A stretch of DNA of 64,000 nt from Protonemura montana (lineage: Eukaryota; Arthropoda; Insecta; Plecoptera; Nemouridae), in the NCBI GenBank assembly GCA_947568835.1, contig OX387603.1:7616943-7680942 (forward strand). The letters run 5' to 3'. Made by a program: the position numbers and the translations under genes. Positions 11,855 to 23,400 of the stretch are shown here, one piece after another; the first letter of the stretch is position 1, and every line of letters begins with the position of its first letter. Below the pieces are notes generated by a model that saw nothing but the letters and a program-made list of their open reading frames with translations, was not told the DNA's origin and did not search any database.

Positions 11855-12116
11855 CAAATGACTTATATTTTGCAAATTGAATTCAATACCCTTCCTTCCT
11901 ACATAAAAGAAATCACAGGTGGGAGTTTTAAAACAAAACTAAGGTCCTTTTTAGTACAGCAATGTTTCTATTCAATTGACGAGTTTCTGCGTTTTAAAGT
12001 ATAAATCCTGATTTGTATAGTATATGATGTGATATTTGTATACTATGATGACTGTCTACATAACATTTTATGTTGAACTGGACAATAAACAATAAACAAA
12101 ACAAAACAAAAACAAA
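11855..12116 (+). mobile_element. LINE 3' end with short A-rich tail
   Basis: The frame EFNTLPSYIKEITGGSF, then FKTKLRSFLV and IDEFLRFKV, stops at TAA 12002-12004. It is the standard C-terminus of a CR1/L2-like reverse transcriptase (WN-x-LP-x-x-I, then FK-x-x-L). An approximately 100-bp 3' UTR follows and ends in AATAAACAATAAACAAAAC-type repeats at 12085-12116. Everything upstream of the last 50 codons is missing, so this is a heavily 5'-truncated insertion. Confidence 0.78.
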
Positions 12117-15100
12117 ATTCGACTCAGTTGGTATGAAACTGGCCTCACAAAAATCCCCATCATTCTTTTACTTTACATATTGAATGTCCAATTATTTCCT
12201 CTACCAAATTTCCAACGAAAACTAGTGGAATTCATTAAAAAATGATTTACCACTTATTTTTCCAAGCAGTAACAAATTAGCTACATGGTCTCTCAATTGA
12301 ATTTCAAACAATGGATTCCATTGTAAGAAACGGCGGAGACAAGATTTTCATCGACTGAAACCGATATGCAATTGTTGTCTGCAGCCTTTCTCCATTCGGG
12401 CGAGCTTTGAAGTACGTGTCGTGTGTTCACGAGCCGTCCTCGCTCGAGCAAAGTCTCGTCGAAATGAAAATCTCGGATCCTTCAGAATCAGAATCAAGGC
12501 GTGCTGCACAAGACGTGCCAGTCGATGACAGCTTTCATTGAAATTCCTTTCTTCACTAGCAGCGAAAGAACGGCACGCATCTCGTTGTACTCGCTGAGTT
12601 GGCAGTCCTGACGAAACCCATACGTGCGCTCCAAGGTTGGCACTCATGTGCCACCAAGGTCGGTGAAAGTGACCGTGAAACGACATCCAATCAAAAAGAA
12701 CAAAACAAGTTGCCACTTTGTCGTGAGCCAACGGGATTCTTGCAGGACTTGGTGTTCCTTTCATATCATAGATCGGAAAAATCTTTGTCAAACTGTTGAC
12801 CCATTTTTCACCAGGAGTTTCTTACCCTTGTGAGCAAAAGAAACTGATGCTGAAACTAACAAGTACAAACTCAACACCAAAGACGCGTTGAAGATGAAAC
12901 CTCTGACCTGTTTTGTGTCGATTCTTGAACGGAAAGGATGTGGAAAACTGAAAAGTAATCAACACACGACGTAACAGGTGCGTTGAACTTTCTGTTCGCG
13001 ATATCGGTTTCAGGTTTAATTCGCGCTCGGGTGCGTGACGTCGAACCGGCGACGGCAGATTAATCTGGGAGCACTTGACGCATTAAGCGTGAATAAAATG
13101 GCTGGTCACGGGGTTCGAACAGTTGAACGATTACCAGCGGGGGTCGAAGCGGGAGTAACAGCCCCTTCGGTTCATGTCCTGTTGTTCAGCGTAATCCCAG
13201 CGAAATTGACTGATTTTAATTCGTGCAAAGCATTAATTTATCGTGATGTATATTCGATTAGATTTTATTCGGTAATTCTAAAAATAGAATGGTACACCGA
13301 AAAGTGGAAAAATACGGATTCAAAAAAAATTGCTTGAATCTGCAATCGTGTTCAAGGGATTGTTAAAGAATCGTCTAAGCGCATCGTCTCTCTATTCCAG
13401 TTGTCAGCAAGATTTTGATTGGAAAGTCCATTTGCCTATTACTGGAGCTTTCAGTTGATGAACAAAATCAATCGAACCAATTCAATAATCAAGTCGATTT
13501 TCGTATGCATATGACATTCCCATGAAAGTTAATCAGAATCTAGTCTAGCCGCAATCAAAATTTTTTTCTTAAATCTCTGCATTGTTACAATTGGGAATTG
13601 TTTGACAAGCTTCCACGGTGAACCATTTGAGCGTCAATCAGTAATTGTAATTACAACCTACTGTTATATTGATTTTATGTGCATTTCACGTGCAAACAGT
13701 CATGTTTATCAATTCACGTGTCATGTTTTGTTCATGTTGTGTACATCATACGTTTAACCACATTAACAAACGTGATATCCGGCTAATGATTTTCTCGATA
13801 ATTTCAACCCCAAATTTGCGAGTTTCGCAAATTACCGTTAACACTGTTTCATCGCTGTCCGCAGCCATTGTGCACGTGTTTGTCATTTTTTTGCGACTAT
13901 GTTGTGTCAGCTAACGATTCAAATATCGACAACGGTTTTTTCAGAAACTAAAGATTCGATGAAAATAAAAGTACAGCTTGAGCGGTGTCAAGTTTTCGTT
14001 GATTAGTGGCCTCTGTGAAGTAAAGATAATTACATTGTCATCTGCAGGAGAGCAAGATGAACGAGCTGAGACGGGTTTGTTGTCGAAATTTTTTATAACT
14101 GTGGGTGTTTGTGACAAAAATGTTGAGACACGTTTAAAACTCTTGTAAACACTGTTAGAACGGGCGAAAAATAGAGACTTTGAAGACTCTGGAGTAAATC
14201 CATCAAACATCGATGAAAAATAAATCCTTGCTCTCTGGAGACTTCAGAACTTTTCTCGTGGCTGTGCTACACTCTTCAGATCAGAGGCGACCGTCGAAAG
14301 ACTCGGTGCGCACAGATCAACATCATTTGGACCGATGGACGGGTTTTTTTTTTGACGAAGCAAGTCACTTTCGCCCCAACGCAAATACGGGATGAACGAC
14401 GAAGCTTCGCTCTATCAAAGAAAAAAACACGTGCAACTGTTGGCGACCTTCATTTCCCCGACTATCTCTCAGGCCTGGGGTCGGCCGGAGAGGCTGGCAA
14501 AGCAAATAACGAACATAAGTAGACTCGGTTTACGGCGAGCAAAAATAGAATGCTGGCTTATGGAAGAATCCAATTAGCAAAAATCCTGAGTTCGGGAGAA
14601 AATACGGGAGCTCTGATGAAATCTGAAGTGTACTTCGTTCGAGATGCTTCATTGCACGCCAACATCGCGTTGTTGCTTCATTTCCTTCCTATGGTAATTA
14701 CAAATTTCAGTTTTACAACCGAAACAATCTTCTCAGTTATTTCCACTTGCAACGTCAAGCATCGACGCAGTGCAGCAACGAAATCTAAACACGCTGAAAC
14801 ACGAAATCCACAACACTTGAGAACTGTGAAAGTATATATGGTGTACTCTAATGCAAAGCACATAAATCTGAGATAAGCTCGTGTTTATTCAAGTCGTGTA
14901 GTCGAGCGAATGGCGACTTGTAAATTTTGACCATCGCCCACGAGCGAATACTTTTGGCGCCTGGGTGCTAGCCAACTGCCGGATAAGGTCACAAGCTCTG
15001 GCGCCCCAAACGCATACAAGGCACGGGTTCTATCGAAACAATTGGACGCTGATCCCGGCGAGTCACTTCGGTTGTTGTATTCATCCCGAAGCCAACCATT

Positions 15101-16380
15101 GAAACGGATTCTATTTTACGTCACACATTATTGGCCAGACGAAATTAATTTTATTATTTTCCTCGAAGAATTTAATTTAAGACGTTGGCTATTGGCATTG
15201 TGTGTTTTTTTTTCAGAATCCATGGATTTTATCTGCCAATGGAAATAACTTACAGCTGGCTCAATGAAAATGAGCTTCATGAAGTTGCTAAAAGAAGTAT
15301 TGCCCATAATTTTATGTCGTACCAGCATTTGGCGTAATAATAAGAATGTTGCAAAGTTTTTTTGTCCGTAAAGGAGGCCGATCGGCTAAATCAGTGCAAT
15401 TCAAAAAACTGTTTTTTGGTATCATTGGCTTCCATGAGATGCCACTAATGGGATGCCACACTAATCATCAGTCATCGGCATCACTCTCCTCCATAAAGTA
15501 CACATAACCCTCAATATGCCTACTTTATCACCCTCTGGTCATCATAATTCTGTTAGTGCACAATAACGTCATTTTACATCCGGCGTTTTCAAAACCATGT
15601 GGCAGAAGAAATGTTTGAGAAATGGAATGATATAAAAGTAAGTTTTCGAACTTACAAAAAGAGTTGTGTTATTTCTAGTTCATGCAAGAAGCAAATGAAA
15701 ATGTCCTTGTTGACCTTGACAATACCAGCATAGACTGAACCTGCTTCCTCGGCAACTTCGGAGCACACCATTCAACTCACCTGAAACAAAACGAAGAAAA
15801 CGGTTAGTAAGAAAGTAGATTTAGCAGCGAGAAAGCAATATCAATTTGCGAAATAATTCGCTAGCATCTTGTAGTAACAACATTTCTTGCCAAGTTTTTT
15901 GCGTGTAATGTTACACTAATGGATTAAGTATCTTTATATTAATCCAGTGGGAAAAACCGGAGAGCGGGTAGGTACTTGAAACGCTAGCTCTGAGAAGTTC
16001 TTCGATATTCTAACATTTCCGGGACGAAATAAAATAGGTACATAGACGTTAGGGTAAAAAATTGACAGTGTTTGACATTCTGTTCAAGACAGACGAAATA
16101 TTTACAGAAAGCTTAGTGGTGCGCGTTTGGCAGCTGTCTGGCAGCCCGGACATAAAATGTAATTGCATTTATGACAATTAAGCATGTAGCTTCTTTATAT
16201 ATTTATCTGTGATATGAATATGACACGTACGGTTGCTTTCTCAGAATCTATGAAAATGCATTTGACAGCTGAGAAAAACGTAATTTTACTACGAAAATTA
16301 CGAAATTTTTCACTCACTAGAACGCTTATCATACATTTTTATGATTTTTGATCCTTTTCAACCCGGTATTACAATATTTT
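12117..16380. other. No gene seen
   Basis: A 147-codon minus frame at 12348-12791 has no recognisable domain. A CpG-rich patch at about 12,960-13,190 with TTAATC and GACGTC words could be regulatory. No repeat family of the window occurs here. Confidence 0.45.
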
Positions 16381-16490
16381 TCAACTAAGCTTCTAGCTCT
16401 CAGAAACAGCTGACTTTCACTGACTGTGATTGGTAGTTACCATGGCAATTGATTTAACTCTCACATTATCCAGGAGTTAAAAAAATGTTT
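16381..16490 (-). repeat. Dispersed repeat family C, copy 1
   Basis: On the minus strand GAGTTAAATCAATTGCCATGG, ACCAATCACAGTCAGTGAAA and GTCAGCTGTTTCTGAGAG match, block for block, the plus strand at 45285-45410. TAACTC and GAGTTA words at both sides suggest a foldback element. Confidence 0.65.
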
Positions 16491-18223
16491 AATCCTGGGC
16501 ATTAGAGCTATATTTTTGGTAAGTTAAAATTTACAGTAAAACCAATCGTAATTTGTTATCTTTCCCAAAATCCTATCACGGAAACTGAGCGCAATATAAA
16601 TGGAGTGAGTGATTGTCCACTCGAACCCAATGCACTAAATTAAACCAAATTAGTGATACATCTTGAAATTGAATTAAGACTCTTTTCCACTTGAGCAAGT
16701 CAACTTTACGGTATACAAACTTGCCGATACCTTATAATGAACGCCTTCCTGTCAGAGTCTTGCTAAGGACATACATTTGTTGGCTAACACAACTTGCTGA
16801 CGAAGTAATTCAAATTGTTTGACCCTGTTTTGGACTTAATGAAAACACCAAAGTTGCATTTCCAATTATTTCCCTGCAATTTCCTTCGAATGGAAATTGT
16901 ATTTGAAGTTAGCATGTAAATTGATTGTCGCTTGCACATGTGTTATGTTGTCGACTTCAGTCAGTATTTTGCCAGTCAGTTTGCCAAAATTGTTGAACGG
17001 CACGTATAAAGGGTCGCTTTTCATTTCAGCCACTTTTATATTGTTTGGGGTAAGATAAATGACCAATCTATAAAGCCGGGATTGGTTTTAATTTTCAGTA
17101 TTCACGTACATCTTGGTTTCAACTTTCAATAGTCTTAAAATATATCTAATCATTAAAATCATGACAGTGCTGCAAATTTTTAATTACTTCCATCTGAACT
17201 GTGACTTTTACATCCAAAAATGCTACCACCAGTAATCAGTAATCAGTAAATAGTTACCTTTGCAAAAGTCTGCCATTAAAAGTCCCATCCAAAGAAAGCT
17301 TTTCATTTATAGAATATGAATTTCCTAGCTTAGAGACAATATGGAAACCGTTAGTTAATTAACTTATCATATTTTAGTATTCTTCGCTATGAAAACTAAA
17401 AGGAAACTCACTGTACATCATAAGTTTTTGCTACCTAAAATCCATGCCTTGAAAAAGGATATCATTATTTCCTCCATCATTATAAAACTGTTTAAAAAAC
17501 CAAGCAGAGTTTCTTAGATTTTTTAAGAACATGCCGTTGAGATAATGAAACGTAGTAACGTTTAGAGAAATGTAATGGGGAGGGTTTTAGCGACCTCCTG
17601 CCCCAGTGACCCTTGTTGGTAAATGTCACACTTCGTCTGGCAAATTGCGGCGTCCACGCCAAAAATGTCCCGCGCGTGATCATTACCCGTCGCACACCGC
17701 AATGCTGGTCTTCATTTATCACTCATTACTGATGCGCAAGGAGAAACGAGGAACGGAATTCATATCGAATAATAGAAATGCTTTGCGGTCCATGGTGAAT
17801 AAACTAGTTAAAGCGACGATCATTTCAATCTGAGCCGATTTATTTTGATTTTCAAAATACATTTTTTTTTGTGTCGCAAGCAAAGCTAGAGGCATAGACT
17901 TTCTGAAAGATTCTTGTTACCTTTTTGTTTTTCTTTCAAAAACATATTATAAAAAGACAGGAGATGTAGAAGGCATTGCAAGAAATCCTCTTTTTTCAGG
18001 ACGTACGGTTCCCTAGCCGATATTGGCCGATAAGTATGGGGATGGGAGTGGGGTACTTACCCTCTTATGGAACCAGAGCCCCGAGCGCCCCGAGAATTTT
18101 CCAGCTTGCTCACTACATGGACATGCTTGCTCAGCGGAAAATGTTCACTCGTGCGTCATGGATTTAAGACGAATTTGCAGTTTGCGCTTTTTCTAACACT
18201 ATTTTCGTCGTTGTAACAATTAA
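16491..18223. other. No gene seen
   Basis: No recognisable protein or repeat. Short convergent frames at 17492-17833 are unsupported. Confidence 0.45.
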
Positions 18224-18395
18224 GGGTCGGATTCACAAAGGAGAGTTAAATTAAAATGCAGAGTTTAAAGATGGTTAGACAATCACAGATGGTGTTTTCA
18301 GATTTTCAGGGTTTTTTGCCATGATTTAACCCCATATTTATATGAGGGTTAAGCTGAACTCTGCTAAGCTGAACTCTGCTTAGTGGATATGGCCC
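18224..18395 (+). mobile_element. Repeat family A, copy 2: foldback element with inverted ends
   Basis: The left end GGGTCGGATTCACAAAGGAG and the reverse complement of the right end, GGGCCATATCCACTAAGCAG, agree at about 18 of 24 positions, so this 172-bp unit has terminal inverted repeats. AGCTGAACTCTGCT is tandemly doubled near the right end. The interior ACAATCACAGATGGTGTTTTC matches the copies at 4588 and 33601. It is a MITE-like unit without coding capacity. Confidence 0.65.
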
Positions 18396-19777
18396 AAGAT
18401 ATTTATCAGGGTATTTTTCGTTGAGTCCCCATCTTTCCGTTGGAACATACAAAAACCTTTTTTTTTTTGTAAGAAATAAATTGATGAAAGCTTTGAAAGC
18501 ATTGCTCTTTGCTTCAGTGCGTTAAATTTCCACCTCAGCTCCAGTTCATGGCCGTAATTAAATGTCATTAATTAAAATTTCCTAACAAAATAAGCAGACC
18601 AGAGCGCAAGCCTCTACGGGTAATTGTCATGGATGTGATTACGTGGCTAATTAGCTCTTAGGATAAAATTCGTGGTTTTGTGAATAGATCTGTCATGTTT
18701 TGTTTTATTGGGATTGGCCAAATTAATTAGTCAACTTTGTGTGGGTGGCAATTTTTTTGGGGCCAATGGCGCTTTTATCTAATGTACTTGTATCCTTCTA
18801 TTTCTATACTCTAATTGACCTTTCAAGGCACAACAACAAATGGCTTCACCAAAACGAAAAAAATAAATGCAGTCTGTGACGCTCTTTCTTTGATTAGTTT
18901 GCACATAATAACATCAGACCAGTATTATTATTGTAGTGAATCAATAACAAAGGCGACCAACAAAGTGTATTACATACACTGCTCACCAGAATAACTCCGA
19001 AATGTCTAGCATAACCTCAAAATACTTACTTAAGAAAACTCAATTTCGCCTTCTGACATCAATCGAGCCGGTGCCCCGTGCTGAAATTGAGGTTATGTCG
19101 CCGCCTTTTTTTCAATTTTTTGCGGGAACTACATTTTACGAGTTCCAAGACGAGTTCCTTTTGGCAAAATGAAATTTGTCTGGTTGCGAGTTTGTTTATA
19201 CATTAGACGAATTCAGAAAGATGTTATCATTTATTTACAGAATTGAATGTGCATTAGCGGGTCTCCGCTGCATATGGCGTTCACACTCAGCGCAGAGATT
19301 CCGGAACAAAATGTCTCTGGATTCTCTCTCACTTTTCCTTCAATGACTAGCATGGAATAACTGCAAATGACATAAAATACTGAGTGGGAATAAAAACAAG
19401 TAATTTTCCGCGGCAAGTCTCATAATCCTCATACCCCGCATAGTGACACGTCCGCTTTAGTAAGAATTATTTCCCGTCTGCCTCGCGCCGCTCCTTTTCA
19501 AGCGTAAGCGACTGCCGCTTCGACTCTGATGACGTCAATGTTATCATGCAAAGTGCAGACGAACTTTGGTCGCGGAAAAATTTGCATGTCTTCTAGCATT
19601 AATTTTGCATATTACTTTGGTATGTGCGAAGAATACGATCTGCACTATTTGGTGGACTTTCAGGATAAGCCGTGAACTGCAGATTCTTCTCTTAAGCGGA
19701 GGCATTGGCATTGACAGGCAGAACTAAAAGACTTTGCAATTTGAAATATATCTGGCAGTAAAAAAATATGCTTAGCT
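18396..19777. other. No gene seen
   Basis: AT-rich, with several TAATTA words at 18,550-18,730. No coding frame or repeat of the window was recognised. Confidence 0.45.
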
Positions 19778-19780
19778 TTT

Positions 19781-19990
19781 GCGTGTTGGAAACAACGGTT
19801 CTCGTTGGATATCACCGAAGTTAAGCAACAATGCGCACGGTTAGGTACTGGATGGGTGACCATCATTCATGCCCGGCTTTGAAGTTAGTACAAAACTTCA
19901 ATAGCCTCCTTATCAACCTTTCCGTTCTTCGGAAGGGGTATCAAGCCAGTTTCCTCCTTGGTGCTGTTCTACAAGAGTAGACTACTGGCA
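19781..19990 (+). mobile_element. 5S rRNA-derived SINE, copy 2
   Basis: GCGTGTTGGAAACAACGGTT, CACCGAAGTTAAGCAACA and TACTGGATGGGTGACCATCA follow the 5S control region. The non-5S body GTTAGTACAAAACTTC, TTATCAACCTTTCC and CTTCGGAAGGGGTATCAAGC continues to AGAGTAGACTAC, parallel to the copy at 42884. Head plus body define a chimeric SINE of about 200 bp. Confidence 0.8.
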
Positions 19991-20020
19991 TTGAGTGGGC
20001 AGGTTATAGGTAGAGGCAGA

Positions 20021-20321
20021 ACGTTAATGTTACACTTTCTGCGTGAAATATGGCCGCCACATGACTACTTTACCGACAAAAATGCAGAGTACCGGAATAC
20101 CCCGTTAAGTGGAGCCACTGTCGTATGAAATTTAATTTTGATATTTCTCGTAGGCTTACTCGCTTTTAAAACTTTTCATGCTCAAAAGATCTCCATCAAT
20201 GTTTACCTCAACGATTGATATACACGGTACGATATTCAACTGTATTCCGGTACTCTGCATTTTTGTCGGTAAGGTAGTCATTTAACGGCCATCTTTCACG
20301 CAGAGACTGTAATATTAACGT
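20021..20321 (+). mobile_element. Repeat family B, copy 2, with 80-bp inverted arms
   Basis: The left arm (20021-20100) and right arm (20242-20321) are inverted repeats agreeing at about 71 of 80 positions, including CCGACAAAAATGCAGAGTAC. The left arm and spacer follow family B (TTAAGTGGAGCCACTGTCG, GAAATTTAATTTTG), but the right arm is absent from the copy at 7875. Either this is the complete element and the others lost an end, or this copy acquired an inverted duplication. Confidence 0.7.
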
Positions 20322-20420
20322 TTTAATATTAATTAATCTTTATTATGAATTACTTAATTAATTATACTTAATAATTATAAGAATTAATTATAATGAATAA
20401 TATATTAATTAATATTAACA
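20322..20420. repeat. AT-rich imperfect palindrome
   Basis: TAATATTAATTAAT at 20324-20337 is exactly reverse-complementary to 20404-20417. The about 65 bp between are nearly pure A/T, with repeated TTAATTAATTAT words that pair imperfectly. It abuts the right inverted arm of the preceding element. Confidence 0.75.
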
Positions 20421-23400
20421 TAATATTAACCTATAATCTGCACACTCAACGCTACTGGGTTTACTCTCCTCCCTTCTCAGCTAGGTGAGGCTCATCATCA
20501 GCCACTCATTCACCGACGACATTAGACCACTGCCACTTTTACAGATGAAAATCACGCCCCGTTCAATTTCTTACTATGCGATGAAAATATTTAAAAACGC
20601 TAAAGGCGAACTTAGAAAAATGAAATTAATATGAGATGAAATTGCTGGTTTCTTTTAACGCTTCGTCTGATACCAAGATGCCAAGTCAACATCATGTCGT
20701 CACGAAAAGTCCTCTTGTAAGAATCTTTGGTACAAATTACGAGACCTGTGCGTGGCTCGCGTAAACACTAAATGTGATTTGAATTTTAAATCAACAAACC
20801 GTGTCAAACGTCTAGCAAGAGAGTGGGCGAGTTTCACTTTTCAAGCCAGAAAGTTTGCTCACTTTCAAAGGTACGAAATGTATTTATAAAATATTTAAAA
20901 TACTAATGTGTCAACTTCTAGTCGCTCCAGTCATCTTGAAACTGTAATCTTGTAACTTCTGAACTCGCCCACGGGTTGATGTGAAAAAGTGAAGCTACCC
21001 CCCGGGCCCCACCCCCAACCACCACAATACATCACCCAACACACTGTTAGTGACAGCACGGTACACAAAACTAAGAACAATGTCCCCGCTTTGAAAATCT
21101 TGGCATTTTATGCTGCGAATTGTGAAAAGAATGTCTAATGGGAAATTTTTAGAATCTTTCATGCGAAAATCAATTGCATTACAAGAAAACACATTTTCTA
21201 CGCAGATTCAAAAGCCAGCGAAAACCCAGAACCAATCCGGTGTCAAAATAAGTGCTGGTCACTAATAAAATTACTTTCGTGGGAAATTTGCTTGGACAAA
21301 TAGAAAAGTGTTTTTAATATTTCCCTATCTATTTCATGCCACGATGGCTATTTCGGAAAGAAAATCGCTTTCCCCGCTTCGTAATGGGAAAACTTGAAGC
21401 GAGAGGAAAGCGACAAAAACTGGTGGGTGAGGGGAGGTCTCAAAAATAGGCGTACGCACGCTGGGCGTTTTAGTCAGCTGTTATCAAACAAGAAGGTGTC
21501 AAACTTCATGAATATTCAACCATAGGCAATATTATAATGTAATATTAGTTAAGTAAAACTTGGTTAGAGAGATAACTTTTGTCTATAGGTAATCTAATAT
21601 TAGATGAAAAGCTGCCTCTCGATGAGGAGGTAGCCTGCCACGCGAGGTAAGGATCTGGATTTGTTTGACGTCAAATGCCCGCGGGGCACCTTTCGATCTT
21701 AGCACGTGTGATCACGATTGCTTCGAGAAGGGAATTCGTATATGCAGATCCAATAGAGCTCGATTTTCAACAGAAAAAGCCTACGCAACTTCGCAATCAC
21801 AGATTCAGAGCCAACGAACACGCGCGTCGCAATCAGCTTCCTTCTTGCGTGTCAGGGAAAGAACCTGAACACAGCTAATATAATCCTACTCTAGAGTTTA
21901 GAGTTCAGCATGTTCATTGGATTTCTCAAATTCACAGAATTTTTGCGAATTCACGTTCTGGTTTTAGTATAATACTTTTCATTGTAAATGAGATAGCGAT
22001 TATTTATTACTTTTTGAGAGAAGAGGACTCGAGGTTGATCCTGATTATCTCGTGAGGCGGCCTACGGTTGAACCGTGGTCTCGCTTCCGTGCCGCGGAGA
22101 CGCTAATTTCGCGAGACTTTGATTGATACTTAGCATGTATTTCTTTCTCTTGCTGATTTATTGCTCAGCCTAGAACGCAAACCATCGCAAATGAATGATT
22201 ACATATATAGGGTCCAGGATTGATATATCTCGCTTTGAGACATGCGACGCAGTACAAAAATATGTAGCAAGCCAACAGGTTGCGAAGAGGTAACGGTAGT
22301 CATAAACCCAAATATCTTTTTAAAGAAAAAGTTTCTTACTATGAACCTCTTCTCTTGACACAGCATAGGAAAATCGGTAAAGTTTGTGTTACCCATGCGA
22401 CGAAACTATTACGCCAACATCATGGTGTGCGCCTGTATCGAATTGAGAAACTTTTCTAGCCCGTGCACCCCGTCGTTTTTGACCCACATTCAGCACGGCT
22501 GGCCTCTCTTATCTCTCTTCGCCTACTTCCTTTCCGTGCTAGTTACAGCATCCTCCCGGCGGAATGGAAACGAAAACACCGCCCGAACTGAGTCGTCGGC
22601 GCCGAACGGGACTTGGGGGAACCATCCGAACTAACCGCTGGCCAGAGCGGAACGGAACGGAACGGTCTTGGAACGTGGCCGAGGTCGCGCGGATTGACCG
22701 TTTGTATTACAATTCCAGCAACCACCCCCTGGTGTACATTCGTTCTGGTTTATTTGAACGAAGAGGTATCACTGCGGAAGCAAAGCTTGCGGTGGAGGGA
22801 GTCTGTGGCGGTCAGGCGTGGCTAGCATGGATTTTGTTGTCTTCTGTGCTCTTCTAAAGAGATCTGGAGTGGGAAGTGTGTAAAGCTGGATTTTCATAAC
22901 TTAAGTGTTAATTTGTATCACCACGGTAGTGGTTAACGGAATGTTGTGAGTGTGGTTTATAGTTTAATTCCGGCGTTATCTGATGACCCCGCTCTGTGGA
23001 AATATTTCCATACCCACCCACGACTAGCTAGCTTTGCCTATCTATTTAATTCAGTTTAGTTAATTCCTAAAGACGACGACGTACTGAGTTTTCTAGGCAA
23101 TTTGTAAAATTTGGGAGAACAACGGCAATGAGTCGTGGTTGCTTTGGACTTTTATCAGAAACCTTTGATTAAAACTGAATTCTGTATATTGCTAGAGGAG
23201 GCAAATATGAGGCATTGGGTGGAGTTTGTATCGTTTTAGTTTAATTGATAACAAGCCTTTTTGCATAATTATAAACAATTGCACACGCTACACTATAACA
23301 GTTATTATAATCGGCATAAAACCAGCAACTACAAAATGTAATTAACTTCATCGGTAAATCGAAGCAATTACACGCAATTAAAATTTGCATTCGAATAGAA

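Noticed and set aside
12348-12791. 147-codon minus frame
   Set aside because: Composition and content match no known protein; the GC-richer segment lowers stop frequency, which explains its length.
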